A DNA stretch of 64,000 nucleotides, taken from assembly GCF_000744935.1 (NCBI RefSeq), contig NZ_JQMW01000011.1:1240001-1304000 (forward strand), in the 5' to 3' direction. Source of the stretch: Clostridium sp. KNHs214 (GTDB taxonomy: Bacteria; Bacillota; Clostridia; Clostridiales; Clostridiaceae). The notes below the pieces were generated by a model. It saw only the letters and a program-made list of their open reading frames with translations, did not search any database and had not been told where the DNA came from. The translations under genes were made by a program, and so were the position numbers. The stretch's first letter is position 1. Every line of letters starts with the position of its first letter. This document shows, piece by piece, positions 17,356 to 26,564 of the stretch.

Positions 17356-18867
17356 TTATAAGTTTAATTTTAGTTTATTAAATCTACTTAAAAACATCTG
17401 GATTTTTTCAAATATTTTATCTGAGCCAGTTTTAAGCTTGGATTCAATATTAATTGGAAGTACAGGGTCATGAAGGGACATTCTTATAAGGCACCATCCT
17501 GATTCATCACTGTTGCTGCAATTTACACGAACTCCCTCATAACTGTTTGGAGCAATGCTCCAGCCTGAGGTATTAGTTACAAACTCTTTAAAGGCATCAA
17601 GTACTTTTGTGCCATATTCAATAAAATTATTTTCCTCTATTTTAATTCTTATTTCCTTTGAAGAAATTGGTTCTTCTAGGGAGTCTATAAGACTGTGAAG
17701 AGACTTATTTTCCTTTCTAAGTTGAGCCATAGTAATTAGAATTTTCACTATTAAATATGCTCCATCATCAAGAAAATAATTTTCTTTTAGTGCAGCATGA
17801 CCACTTGTTTCAATTGCAAGATGAGATTCCTCACCGGTCTTATTTAATCTTATTGACTCATTTATAACATTCTTGTATCCTCTTTTGAATCTATGATGGG
17901 TTCCGCCAATGGATTCAATATATAGAGATAACTCATCTGAGGTAACTGAATCTGTAACTATTGTTGTTCCTGGATATTCTTTAAGGACTATGTTAGATAT
18001 AAGTGCTATAAGCCTGTTTCTATTTATTATTTCTCCATTCGAATCAACAATAGCAGCTCTGTCCACGTCAGTATCGAATATTATACCAAGATCAGCTTTA
18101 TTATGAAGAACACACTTTTTAATTGATAGCATTGCATCCTTATCCTCTGGGTTTGGGATATGGTTTGGAAATGTTCCATCTGGATTTAAAAATTGGCTTC
18201 CAGTTACATCCGCTCCAAGAGGTACAAGTACCTTTTCAACGAAGAAACCTCCTGAGCCATTTCCAGCATCAACCACAATCTTTGTGTTAAGTAAAGGCTT
18301 CTCATCTTCTGTTGCCAATCTTATTTTTTCTACAAGTATTTTAGAATAGGCATCCATAAGGTTAACTTTACCTATAAGTGTATCACAATTTATTATTTCC
18401 CTTGATGCATATTCTGAAGTTGCATATTCCTCTGCAAGTGTCAGTATTTCTTTTACATCTTCTTTTTCAAGAGCGCCATTCTTTGTGAAAAATTTAAGAC
18501 CGTTTCTATTATATGGAAGATGTGAAGCAGTAATCATTATAGCACCATCAGCTTTGATTTCATCTATTATAGTACTCATGAACATAGCAGGTGTTGAAGC
18601 AAGTCCACAATCTAATATTGATGAGTTAGTTAAGCATATACCATCAATAATACCTCTTTTTAATGAATATGCAGACAATCTACTGTCGTTTCCAATAGCT
18701 ATATTTAACAAAGTCTTACCTGTTTTTTCTTTTAGCCAATTTACAAAGCTTAAGCCTATTAGTGTTGTATGATAGGGGGTTAAATTAATCTTTTCTCCTT
18801 CCATTCCTTCAAGGGCGATGCCTCTTACATCGTTACCGTTTTGTAGTGATAAAAAATCGCCTTTCAT
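17356..18867 (-). CDS. Phosphohexomutase (phosphomannomutase/phosphoglucomutase family)
   Basis: About 503 residues of the alpha-D-phosphohexomutase superfamily. Active-site phosphoserine loop 'MITASHLPYNRNG' (~135), metal loop 'DTDVDRAAIVD' (~265), sugar-binding 'ETSGHAALKENYFLDDGAY' (~350), and a C-terminal phosphate-binding domain. Interconverts hexose 1- and 6-phosphates. ATG at 18867 chosen: AAGAGGTG lies just upstream, with a TTG one codon earlier being too close. Confidence 0.88.
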   Translation of the reverse strand: MKGDFLSLQNGNDVRGIALEGMEGEKINLTPYHTTLIGLSFVNWLKEKTGKTLLNIAIGNDSRLSAYSLKRGIIDGICLTNSSILDCGLASTPAMFMSTIIDEIKADGAIMITASHLPYNRNGLKFFTKNGALEKEDVKEILTLAEEYATSEYASREIINCDTLIGKVNLMDAYSKILVEKIRLATEDEKPLLNTKIVVDAGNGSGGFFVEKVLVPLGADVTGSQFLNPDGTFPNHIPNPEDKDAMLSIKKCVLHNKADLGIIFDTDVDRAAIVDSNGEIINRNRLIALISNIVLKEYPGTTIVTDSVTSDELSLYIESIGGTHHRFKRGYKNVINESIRLNKTGEESHLAIETSGHAALKENYFLDDGAYLIVKILITMAQLRKENKSLHSLIDSLEEPISSKEIRIKIEENNFIEYGTKVLDAFKEFVTNTSGWSIAPNSYEGVRVNCSNSDESGWCLIRMSLHDPVLPINIESKLKTGSDKIFEKIQMFLSRFNKLKLNL

Positions 18868-19126
18868 CAAATCACCTCTTATAATTAAATATTTGGTATG
18901 ACTTTCTTAAATTATAATATTCATTCACGTGTGCAGTTATAATAATATTTCCCTATTGAAATGGTAACCTGTAACTATGGGGCTAAACTCAGTGTACTCA
19001 ACGGGTTTAGGTTGTTAAAAAACTACCACAATATAAGGGTAATTTATATACAACGTACAGCCTTGTAAAGGATATTACTAGTTATTATAATAAAAACTAT
19101 GAAAGATGCAGAAAAGGAGAATGACC

Positions 19127-19735
19127 ATGGAAAATCATATATCAAGAGACAAATCAGAAATTTTTAAGGATTATTTTTTAATAACTATAGGAGGGTTTTT
19201 AATGGCCCTTTCTGTAAATATATTTTTAAAAAGATATACATTGGCTCCAGGAGGAATAACGGGATTTTCAGTAGTAATGAATAAGCTTCTTGGAATTCCA
19301 ATAGATTTTGTTTATTTTGGAGTAAGCATACCACTTCTTGTTTTAGGAATAAAGGCTTTAGGTAAGTCATTTGGTATAAAGACATTATATGTTACTATTG
19401 TAAGTCCATTGTTTATTAGAGTAATCCCGGAGATAAATTTGTTTGATAATATAATTCTGTCAGCAATATTAGGAGGATTTCTTGTAGGGACAGGAATAGG
19501 AATTGCATTGATTAGAAACTGTACAACAGGTGGAACTGATTTAGCAGCATCTCTATTAAATAAAATGGTTCCAAGGATAAAGATACCTGTTTTTTTATTT
19601 ATGCTAGATGGACTTGTAGTAATAAGTTCGGGAATTGTAAGTCATGATTTTAAAAATGCCATTTACTCAATGATATCTCTATTAGTAATAATAAAGACCA
19701 TTGATTTTATGTTAAAGAAGTTTTCAAGAAAGTAG
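19127..19735 (+). CDS. YitT family membrane protein, short form
   Basis: About 202 residues with five or six membrane segments and YitT-type motifs: 'APGGITGFSVVMNKLLGIPIDF' near the start and 'RNCTTGGTDLAASLLNK' in the centre. The C-terminal DUF2179 domain present in full-length YitT proteins (~280 residues) is missing. AAAAGGAGA precedes the ATG at 19127; two in-frame upstream ATGs overlap that ribosome site. Function of the family is not settled. Confidence 0.8.
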   Translation: MENHISRDKSEIFKDYFLITIGGFLMALSVNIFLKRYTLAPGGITGFSVVMNKLLGIPIDFVYFGVSIPLLVLGIKALGKSFGIKTLYVTIVSPLFIRVIPEINLFDNIILSAILGGFLVGTGIGIALIRNCTTGGTDLAASLLNKMVPRIKIPVFLFMLDGLVVISSGIVSHDFKNAIYSMISLLVIIKTIDFMLKKFSRK

Positions 19736-19747
19736 TTTTTTGGCATT

Positions 19748-19777
19748 AACGCACTTTATGGTAGAGGTGCGTTTTTA
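19748..19777 (+). terminator. Rho-independent terminator
   Basis: AACGCAC...GTGCGTT stem followed by T-rich run, 12 bp after the YitT-family stop codon. Confidence 0.75.
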
Positions 19778-19923
19778 TTTTTTTGACTTTTTGTTTTTAG
19801 GCTTAGGAGTGAGAAATTTTTCTGTTATTACTAATTTGTTAAAGATATTTCTTCTATTTACATTATTAAAAAAAATACATTAATGTTATAATTATACTAA
19901 TAATTATTTTAGGGGGAATTTCA

Positions 19924-20202
19924 ATGAGTAGTGCATTTATGTGGCTAATAATATTATTGTTAAGTACAATACTATATGTATTGGTAAATAAGGGGAAAAA
20001 GCTTAAAATCATTTTTTTTACTGATTGCATAACTATATTTGCCTTATTAGCTTTATTTATCACCCTTTGGTTTAATTTAAATAATGTTAATGAACCTAGA
20101 TTTGTGACATTTTGGTCATGTACTTTAATTGTAGCTTTAATAATAAATATACTGATAAAAATAAAGATATCTATAAACTTGATTAAACAAGCAAAGGATT
20201 AG
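19924..20202 (+). CDS. Small membrane protein, paralogue of the 6596 gene
   Basis: 92 residues with the same three-membrane-segment plan and roughly 80% identity to the 6596 gene product. Upstream sequences also correspond (ATGTTATAATTA, then AGGGGGAA before ATG), so the duplication included the promoter. Copies are 13 kb apart in the same orientation. Unknown function. Confidence 0.75.
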   Translation: MSSAFMWLIILLLSTILYVLVNKGKKLKIIFFTDCITIFALLALFITLWFNLNNVNEPRFVTFWSCTLIVALIINILIKIKISINLIKQAKD

Positions 20203-20325
20203 AAACGATGGACTTTATTAGATGAATAAAGAGGTTTTATCATTCATTTTCAATTTTAAATTGTAATTTTATAATTGCGAAGGTTAAAATTATAATTATA
20301 AAAAAGTATTGAAGGGGTGATTTAT

Positions 20326-20688
20326 ATGGAACTAAATTTTACGTTGAATTCATTATATATTTGTGTTAAAGACATGAATAGAGCAATTGATTTTTATGAG
20401 AAATTACTAGAGCAATCTGTTGAAAAAAGGGATGAAATATTTAGTATTTTTAATATTGATGGTTTTAGATTTTGCCTATTTAATAATAGCAAAGTACAAG
20501 AAAAAGTTAATTGGGGAGATAATTGCTTGCCAAGTTTTGAGGTTAATGATATGAGTAAACTAATGGATAGGTTAGAGACACTAAATGCAAAAATTGTTTT
20601 TCCTCTAACAAAAATTAATGATAATTTAGTGTTAGAGTTTAAGGATACTGAAGGAAATGACATAGAAGTTTATTGTAGAATTTCATAA
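20326..20688 (+). CDS. VOC family (glyoxalase/bleomycin-resistance fold) protein
   Basis: About 120 residues with the paired beta-alpha-beta-beta-beta modules of the vicinal oxygen chelate family: 'LYICVKDMNRAIDFYEKLL' at the N-terminus and 'LEFKDTEGNDIEVYCRI' at the C-terminus with the expected metal-ligand Glu. The usual N-terminal His ligand is not evident, so enzymatic activity is doubtful. GGGGTGA lies before the ATG at 20326. Confidence 0.8.
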   Translation: MELNFTLNSLYICVKDMNRAIDFYEKLLEQSVEKRDEIFSIFNIDGFRFCLFNNSKVQEKVNWGDNCLPSFEVNDMSKLMDRLETLNAKIVFPLTKINDNLVLEFKDTEGNDIEVYCRIS

Positions 20689-20704
20689 GAAAACCTTATA
20701 TGCA

Positions 20705-20830
20705 TTTTATCTAAGTAGAGATTCTATACTTTTTAAACAATCTATTGATAAAATTAGTAGTTTGAAAGAAATAACAAAGATATTACCAGCACATAATGAT
20801 TTAGATATACAAGTGAATTTAATTAAGTAA
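20705..20830 (+). pseudogene. Fragment resembling the C-terminus of an MBL-fold hydrolase
   Basis: 42 codons read 'FYLSRDSILFKQSIDKISSL' then 'KILPAHNDLDIQVNLIK'. LPxHN(D) followed by a helix is the tail seen in metallo-beta-lactamase-fold hydrolases. No N-terminal part or start signal is present upstream, so this looks like a deletion remnant. Confidence 0.45.
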
Positions 20831-20901
20831 AATTAAGAATGAAAACATTGAATAATTATGGCACATTCAATTGTGGAATAAGATAAATGCAATAAAACAA
20901 A

Positions 20902-20952
20902 ACCACATAGCTAAAGAGGCATATACTTTAATATATGTGGTCTGTTGTTTTT
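20902..20952. terminator. Terminator-like hairpin
   Basis: ACCACATA...TATGTGGT with an inner partly paired stretch (CTAAAG/CTTTAA), followed by CTGTTGTTTTT. The rest of the gap up to 21126 holds nothing else I can support. Confidence 0.6.
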
Positions 20953-21126
20953 ATCTAAAGTTTCATTAGCACTGCCTCTACTCTTATGTTTAAGTAGCTT
21001 TTCCACTTGGAGCTATTGGCAAAAACTACTTTGATAACTTTTTAAATTATAAAAGATGTTTTATAGTAAGGCATTTACCTTAAATTTGCGTACATCAAAA
21101 ATGAGATAGAACGTCTCAAATTTTAA

Positions 21127-21600
21127 TTATTTATAAAGAATGATAGTATCTTCGTTTGACCGTACATCGTTATCAATATTATTAAAAGAAAGTGTCATTT
21201 CGTTTGAATTTGTAATAATAATTGGGGTAATTAAATTAATACCTTTTTGTTGCATGAAATTTCTGTCTATTTTTAAAATAGGTGTTCCAGCAGTAACCTT
21301 TTGTCCAGCAGTAACTAATGAAGTAAATCCTTCACCTTTCAAATTCACAGTATCTAATCCAACGTGAATCAATATTTCCATACCATCATCTGTTTTAAAA
21401 CCAATTGCATGTTTTGTTTCTGCAACTAATTCGATTAATGCATTTGTTGGAGTATATAATGTTTCACCGGTGGGTACTATAGCTACACCATCGCCCATTA
21501 ATTTTTTTGAAAATACTTCATCAGGCACATTTTCTAGAGAAACTACTTTACCACTAATTGGTGATTTTATTTCTTTTGACTTTTTAAACAAGTTAAACAT
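21127..21600 (-). CDS. PTS EIIA, glucose type
   Basis: 157 residues with EIIA-Glc motifs: 'GDGVAIVPTGE', partner His H64 in 'TKHAIGF', phospho-accepting H79 in 'EILIHVGLDTVNLKGEGF'. About 45% like the EIIA at 14523 by eye. Preceded on its own strand by a RAT plus terminator, so its expression should need the LicT-type protein encoded divergently at 21891. It probably feeds the EIICB at 22832. Confidence 0.9.
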   Translation of the reverse strand: MFNLFKKSKEIKSPISGKVVSLENVPDEVFSKKLMGDGVAIVPTGETLYTPTNALIELVAETKHAIGFKTDDGMEILIHVGLDTVNLKGEGFTSLVTAGQKVTAGTPILKIDRNFMQQKGINLITPIIITNSNEMTLSFNNIDNDVRSNEDTIILYK

Positions 21601-21617
21601 GATTTTTCCTCCTAATC

Positions 21618-21676
21618 AAAAAAGGCATGAGTATGTAAAAACTCATGCCTACTGAAAGTAACACGTTACAAGTATT
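21618..21676 (-). promoter_or_regulatory. RAT/terminator attenuator before the EIIA gene
   Basis: Read on the minus strand: a RAT-like element with GTGTTACTTTCAGTAGGCA overlaps the left arm of a terminator, AGGCATGAGT...ACTCATGCCT followed by T6. This is the layout of BglG/LicT ribonucleic antiterminator control: the bound protein folds the RAT and prevents the terminator. It lies between the EIIA start and its promoter region. Confidence 0.75.
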
Positions 21677-21890
21677 TTATATTGTAAATCTTCAAATGTC
21701 AACACAAAAAAGTGTATTTTTTGTAAATAAAATAATAAAAAATATGTCATTTAAACGTTGACAAAAAAGAAAAACATAAATATAATGAGAAATATAATAC
21801 AAAATGCTACAAAATATTACTAGTTGTTTAGAAACATATGTAAAAAATAAGTGATAAGTTATATTAGCTTTTCATTTATGGAGGGTCAAT

Positions 21891-22715
21891 ATGAAAATTA
21901 TTAAAGTTTTTAATAATAATATTGTGGCTACTGTTACTAAAGATAAGACCGAAATGGTTGTAACAGGTTCAGGTATTGGGTTTCAAAAGAGAGCTGGAGA
22001 TGCTATTGATGAAAAGAAGATTGAAAAAAAGTATATCATTGACACTTCCGATAAATATAAGAAAAATCCAATGTTACAAAAGATTTCGTTAGAATATTTA
22101 GAAATTTCTCATAAAATCTATGAGAAAGCTTTAAAAGTTGTAGGACCCAAATTAGGAAGTCAGATGGTTATTGCATTAACTGACCATATCTCATTTGCTA
22201 TTGAGAGAGAGAAGAAAAATATAAAAATTCCTAATTTATTGCTTCCAGAAATACAAACCCTTTATAAACAAGAATATGAAATAGGGTTATGGGCCATTGA
22301 TTATATTGAGGAAAAAACTGGAGTGAAATTTTCCAAAGATGAAGCAGGATATATTGCAATGCATATTGTAAATTCATCCACTGAAGGAAATAATGGGGTA
22401 GCTGAAGAAATTATTAATATAACTAAGGGAATTTTAAATATAATTGAAACAAGTTTTGTACTATCTTTTAACAAAGATGATTATATACGTTTAAATACCC
22501 ATTTGAAGTACTTAGCAAAACGAATTATAAGTAATGAGTTAATTAAAGACATTTCTATAGATGAAAAATTCTATGAATTTGCTTTACACAAAAATAAAAA
22601 TATGAAACAATGTATAGAAAGAATAAAAAATTTCATATTTGATAATTATGGATATGAATTGTCTAAACAAGAAATATTTTATGTAATGATTCATATCATA
22701 AAAGTTATCGCTTAG
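21891..22715 (+). CDS. LicT/BglG-type transcription antiterminator
   Basis: 274 residues. N-terminal RNA-binding CAT domain ('MKIIKVFNNNIVATVTKDKTEMVVTGSGIGFQKRAGD' region, ~1-55), then PRD1 with 'ALTDHISFAIER' and 'DEAGYIAMHIVNS' and PRD2 with 'LNTHLKYLAKR' and 'EIFYVMIHI', which carry the regulatory histidines. It binds RAT hairpins in nascent mRNA when its PTS is idle. Its targets here are the RATs before the EIIA (minus strand) and before the EIICB; the second RAT begins at its own stop codon. GGAGG precedes the ATG. Confidence 0.93.
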   Translation: MKIIKVFNNNIVATVTKDKTEMVVTGSGIGFQKRAGDAIDEKKIEKKYIIDTSDKYKKNPMLQKISLEYLEISHKIYEKALKVVGPKLGSQMVIALTDHISFAIEREKKNIKIPNLLLPEIQTLYKQEYEIGLWAIDYIEEKTGVKFSKDEAGYIAMHIVNSSTEGNNGVAEEIINITKGILNIIETSFVLSFNKDDYIRLNTHLKYLAKRIISNELIKDISIDEKFYEFALHKNKNMKQCIERIKNFIFDNYGYELSKQEIFYVMIHIIKVIA

Positions 22716-22790
22716 GATTGTTACTGAAGAAGGCAAGACCTAGATCAAATGGTATAAGCATACCATTTCGATTTAGGTCTTTATTTTTTA
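22715..22790 (+). promoter_or_regulatory. RAT/terminator attenuator before the EIICB gene
   Basis: GGATTGTTACTGAAGAAGGC then AAGACC (22715-22740) is a very good match to the LicT/BglG RAT consensus, starting on the last base of the antiterminator stop codon. Overlapping it is a terminator: AAGACCTAGATCAAATGGTA pairs with TACCATTTCGATTTAGGTCT, followed by TTATTTTTTA. Confidence 0.9.
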
Positions 22791-22831
22791 AAAATATATT
22801 TTATTTTTTTAAACAAGAAAGGAGAAAAAAT

Positions 22832-24391
22832 ATGAAAAACAAAGGTAAAAGAACAGGTTGGCAATTCTTCCAGATGCTAGGTAAAACCTTTATGTTCCCA
22901 ATAGCATTATTAAGTGTTTCAGGTATGATGCTAGGTTTGGGAGCGGGGCTAACTGATGCTAAAATGATTGAAATGGTTCCATTTTTAGGTAACCCAGTAG
23001 TGAATACTTTCTTTAAGTTTTTATTAAGTATGGGTGCTTTTGCATTTAATAATTTAGGTATGATGTTTGCAATGGCTATACCTCTAGGATTATTAAAAGA
23101 AGAAAAAGAATTTGGTGCATTTTCTGGTTTTGTCGGATTCATGGCAATGCATTTAGGTACTAATTTTTATTTAACCATAGCAGGAAAACTAGCACCAGTA
23201 GATAAAATGCAAGAATTTGGTCAAGCAACTATTTTGGGAATTCAGACTTATAACACTAGTGTATTAGGAGGTATCATCACAGGACTAATCGTATATGCTT
23301 TATATCATAAAATTAGTAATTTAAAACTTCCTGAATCATTAGGATTCTATAGTGGTCCCCGTTTAGTACCTATTGCAATGTTATTTGTTATGGGCGGAGT
23401 TGGTTTAATAGTACCATTTGTATGGCCTCCATTCTTCTATGCTATAAAAACTTTAGGTCAATGGATATCATCTTCAGGACCAATTGGATATTTTCTATAT
23501 GCAGCAGCAGAACGTTTAACAATACCATTTGGACTAAATCACTTAGTAACATCAACATTTAGGTTTACTCCTGTAGGTGGTACAGCAATTATTAACGGTC
23601 AAGAGTACTACGGAACATTAAATATGTTTATGGCTTATGTAGCAAATAACGAGGTTATTCCTTTAGATCTTGCAGGTAAAATGGAGCAAGGTAAATTAAT
23701 GATACAGTATGGTTTAGTTGGTGCAGCATTAGCAATGTATCGTTGTGCAAAACCAGAAAGACGTAAGGCAATAAAAGGATTACTTATCTCTGGTGCATTG
23801 ACTATAGTAGTTGGTGGAATAAGTGAACCATTAGAATTCTTATTTTTATTCGCCTGCTGGCCATTATTCTTAGTACACACATTCTTAAATGGTTTTGCAA
23901 ATATGGTTCTTCCTTATTTAGGTGTACGTATGGGATTCACAGGAGATATAATTCAGTTCTTTAGCTTTGGAGTATTAAGAGGTGTTAGAACAGGATGGCC
24001 TATTGCAGTACTATTTGCAGCATTCTATATGGCGCTTTACTATTTCTTATTCAAATGGGCAATAGTTAAATTTAATATTAAAACTCCAGGTAGAGAAGAT
24101 GAACCAGTTAGTGTAGAAGAAAATGGATCAAACGATTTGAAAAACCTATCAACCTATAAAGGACAGCAAATGCTTGAAGCTTTAGGTGGAAAAGAAAATA
24201 TTATCTCTATGGATAACTGTGTAACTAGATTAAGATTAGAATTGAAGGACGTGTCATTAGTCAATGAAGATAAAGTTAAGGCAGCTGGCGGAATAGCAGT
24301 GGTTCATCTTGATGAACATTCAATTCAAGTTATTATAGGAACTCAAGTTTACGCACTAAGGAAACAAATTAGTAAAGCAATGGAGATGTAG
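22832..24391 (+). CDS. PTS EIICB permease, glucose superfamily (MalX-like)
   Basis: About 519 residues. EIIC (~1-415) has 'ERLTIPFGLNHLV' and 'GGISEPLEFLFLFACWPLF' typical of the glucose/maltose EIIC group; EIIB follows with C463 in 'MDNCVTRLRLEL'. Start at ATG 22832 with AAAGGAGA; the frame is open upstream but that stretch is the RAT/terminator leader. It is followed by a MalY-like gene, the same order as malX-malY in E. coli, so a MalX-like role is a fair inference. The substrate is unknown. Confidence 0.9.
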   Translation: MKNKGKRTGWQFFQMLGKTFMFPIALLSVSGMMLGLGAGLTDAKMIEMVPFLGNPVVNTFFKFLLSMGAFAFNNLGMMFAMAIPLGLLKEEKEFGAFSGFVGFMAMHLGTNFYLTIAGKLAPVDKMQEFGQATILGIQTYNTSVLGGIITGLIVYALYHKISNLKLPESLGFYSGPRLVPIAMLFVMGGVGLIVPFVWPPFFYAIKTLGQWISSSGPIGYFLYAAAERLTIPFGLNHLVTSTFRFTPVGGTAIINGQEYYGTLNMFMAYVANNEVIPLDLAGKMEQGKLMIQYGLVGAALAMYRCAKPERRKAIKGLLISGALTIVVGGISEPLEFLFLFACWPLFLVHTFLNGFANMVLPYLGVRMGFTGDIIQFFSFGVLRGVRTGWPIAVLFAAFYMALYYFLFKWAIVKFNIKTPGREDEPVSVEENGSNDLKNLSTYKGQQMLEALGGKENIISMDNCVTRLRLELKDVSLVNEDKVKAAGGIAVVHLDEHSIQVIIGTQVYALRKQISKAMEM

Positions 24392-24427
24392 AAAATATTT
24401 ATTATTGACAATGAATGGGGTGTAAGT

Positions 24428-25609
24428 ATGGTTGATTTTAATAAAAAATTAGATAGGACAAATACCTATTGTACTCAATGGGATTATGTTGAAGATAGGT
24501 TTAATGAAAAGCATTTACTTCCATTCACAATTTCTGATATGGACTTGGAATACCCAGAGGAGATTTCAAAATCATTAACAAAGCGTTTGGAGCATAGGGT
24601 TTTGGGATACAGCAGATGGAAACATGAGGACTTCAGAGGCTCTATCTGTGGATGGTATCATCGTAGATTCGAAACTGAAATAAATTCTCAGTGGATTTAC
24701 TATAGTCCAAGTGTAATTTATTCTGTAAGTAAGTGCTTAGAGTTATTTAGTGAGGAAGGCGATGGAGTATTGTTATTGACACCTTCATATAATGCTTTTT
24801 TCGATGTTGTTAAAAATAACAATCGTAAATTAGTTCTATCTTCACTAATAAATAATGATTCATCATATTCAATAGATTTTAAAGATTTTGAGAATAAGTG
24901 TAAGGAATCAAAAGTTTTTATATTATGTAATCCACACAATCCGGTTGGAAAAGTATGGAGCGAAAATGATTTAGTAAAGATGGTAGATATTTGTAGAAAA
25001 TATAATGTGCATATAATATCTGATGATATACACATGGATATTGACTATCATAAAAAAATGACACCTATTTTAAAGATAACAGATACAAAAGATATTCATA
25101 TTGTAATTTGTAGTTCGCCATCTAAGACGTTTAATACTGCAGCGTTAACTGGATCGTATATAATCATACCAGAAGAAGATATACAACAAAAATTTGAGAC
25201 TATCACACGATATAGAGATTTCGTGAATTCCCCAGCTATTTTAAGTGTGTTAGCTACAATTACAGCTTATGACGAATGTGAATATTGGGTAGATGAGCTT
25301 CTAGAACATCTATATAGAAATTTAAAATTTGTAAAGGAATATTTAGAAAAAAATATACCTGAATTGACTATGAAAATGCCAGATGGCTGTTATTTTGCAT
25401 GGATAGATTTTAAAAAGCTAAATGTAAGTAGTAAAGAATTTCAAGATGCTTTAATTCATGTTGGAAAAGTAGCAATTATGCCAGGAAGTACTTATGGGGA
25501 AGACGGAGAATATTACTTAAGATTCAATGTGGGTTCATCACTTGATAAGGTAAGGGACGGATTGGACAGAGTTTACAAAACAATTCAATATCTAAAAAAT
25601 ACAAGATAG
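24428..25609 (+). CDS. MalY/PatB family aminotransferase (C-S lyase)
   Basis: 393-residue fold-type I PLP enzyme. 'LPFTISDMDLEYPEEI' at the start is the MalY/PatB hallmark, 'CNPHNPVGKVW' positions the cofactor ring, 'ISDDIHMDI' carries the PLP-contacting Asp, and the Schiff-base Lys is in 'SPSKTFNTAAL'. Such enzymes cleave C-S bonds of cystathionine-like compounds; E. coli MalY also represses the maltose regulator. Directly downstream of the EIICB gene with GGGGTG before the ATG. Confidence 0.88.
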   Translation: MVDFNKKLDRTNTYCTQWDYVEDRFNEKHLLPFTISDMDLEYPEEISKSLTKRLEHRVLGYSRWKHEDFRGSICGWYHRRFETEINSQWIYYSPSVIYSVSKCLELFSEEGDGVLLLTPSYNAFFDVVKNNNRKLVLSSLINNDSSYSIDFKDFENKCKESKVFILCNPHNPVGKVWSENDLVKMVDICRKYNVHIISDDIHMDIDYHKKMTPILKITDTKDIHIVICSSPSKTFNTAALTGSYIIIPEEDIQQKFETITRYRDFVNSPAILSVLATITAYDECEYWVDELLEHLYRNLKFVKEYLEKNIPELTMKMPDGCYFAWIDFKKLNVSSKEFQDALIHVGKVAIMPGSTYGEDGEYYLRFNVGSSLDKVRDGLDRVYKTIQYLKNTR

Positions 25610-25620
25610 GAGATGAATTT

Positions 25621-26217
25621 ATGGATTTTAAGCAAAATATAATAAAAACAATGAAACGTGAGTCTGAGGCAATCGAAAATTTGATATGTAATTTTAAAGA
25701 AGAATATAATGAAGTAGCAGAAATAATTTTTAACTGTAGAGGAAAAGTGATATTCCTAGGGGTTGGGAAGTCTGGACATATTGGAAAAAAGTTAGCAGCG
25801 TCTTTTGCTAGTTTAGGAATTCCAAGTTTCTTTGTACATGCTACAGAAAGTGTACATGGAGACTTAGGAATGATAGAAGAAAGAGATATTTTAATTTTAA
25901 TATCTAATAGTGGAAATACAAGTGAAGTTGTTAATGTAATTCCTTATGTTCGTAAAATAGGTAGTAAAACGATTGCATTCACAGGAAATAAAGATTCTAT
26001 ATTAGCAAAAGAATGTGATTATAAATTAATATACGATAAACCAATTGAGGCTGACGGAAATAATTTAGCTCCAACATCTTCAACCACAGTAGCATTAGTA
26101 ATTGGTGATGCTATAGCGTGTGCAGTTTCAGAAGCTAAAAACTTTACAAAAGATGATTTTCATAAGTTCCACCCAGGTGGAAGTTTGGGCAAGTCTTTGG
26201 AAAATAAAGGAATGTAG
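25621..26217 (+). CDS. KpsF/GutQ-type sugar isomerase (SIS domain only)
   Basis: 198 residues forming one SIS domain: 'GKVIFLGVGKSGHIGKKLAASFASLGIPSFFVHATESVHGDLGMI' region and 'LISNSGNTSEVV' are typical of arabinose-5-phosphate isomerases (KpsF/GutQ/KdsD). The two CBS domains of full-length members are absent, as in some stand-alone GutQ relatives. Twelve bases after the MalY-like gene, AGGAGATG before ATG. Likely isomerises the imported sugar phosphate. Confidence 0.88.
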   Translation: MDFKQNIIKTMKRESEAIENLICNFKEEYNEVAEIIFNCRGKVIFLGVGKSGHIGKKLAASFASLGIPSFFVHATESVHGDLGMIEERDILILISNSGNTSEVVNVIPYVRKIGSKTIAFTGNKDSILAKECDYKLIYDKPIEADGNNLAPTSSTTVALVIGDAIACAVSEAKNFTKDDFHKFHPGGSLGKSLENKGM

Positions 26218-26261
26218 ATTGATTTCAGTATTTAATCTTTAGAGTAGAAAAACATAAGTAA

Positions 26262-26305
26262 AGGGATTCACACAAAATCATGGATTTTATGTGAATCCCT
26301 TTTAT
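26262..26305 (+). terminator. Rho-independent terminator
   Basis: AGGGATTCACACAAAATC (26262-26279) pairs with GATTTTATGTGAATCCCT (26283-26300), then TTTT. Ends the second PTS operon. Confidence 0.85.
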
Positions 26306-26325
26306 GTAGTTATTTTTAGATTAAT

Positions 26326-26486
26326 AAGGTATATAAAAAGAAATAACAAGTCAAAGATGCGGGTATATTTTGTTTCAGACAAAGAATTAGGTTAAGTGGA
26401 TAGCAGGACTATCGGTGGGTTTTGTTGAACAGGTATGATGCAAAATAAAATAGCATACTTACTTGTTATTTATGTTCATGTACCTT
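26326..26486 (-). mobile_element. MITE-like repeat, copy B
   Basis: Left end AAGGTATATAAAAAGAAATA then ACAAGTCAAAGATGC; right end GCATACTTACTTGTTATTTA then TGTTCATGTACCTT. The ends are imperfect inverse complements. Middle ~90 bp non-coding, partly shared with copy D (CAGGACTATCGGTGGGTTTT region is the reverse of the tract in D). Confidence 0.75.
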
Positions 26487-26564
26487 ATAGAAAATTTTAA
26501 AAAACTCCGTTGCTTATATGGGTGGTAGTTCATATATAGTGATTTTAAATATATAGAAAAAAGT

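Noticed and set aside
17356-18867. Plus-strand ORFs inside the phosphohexomutase gene
   Set aside because: Shadows of the clear minus-strand gene; no ribosome sites or family motifs.
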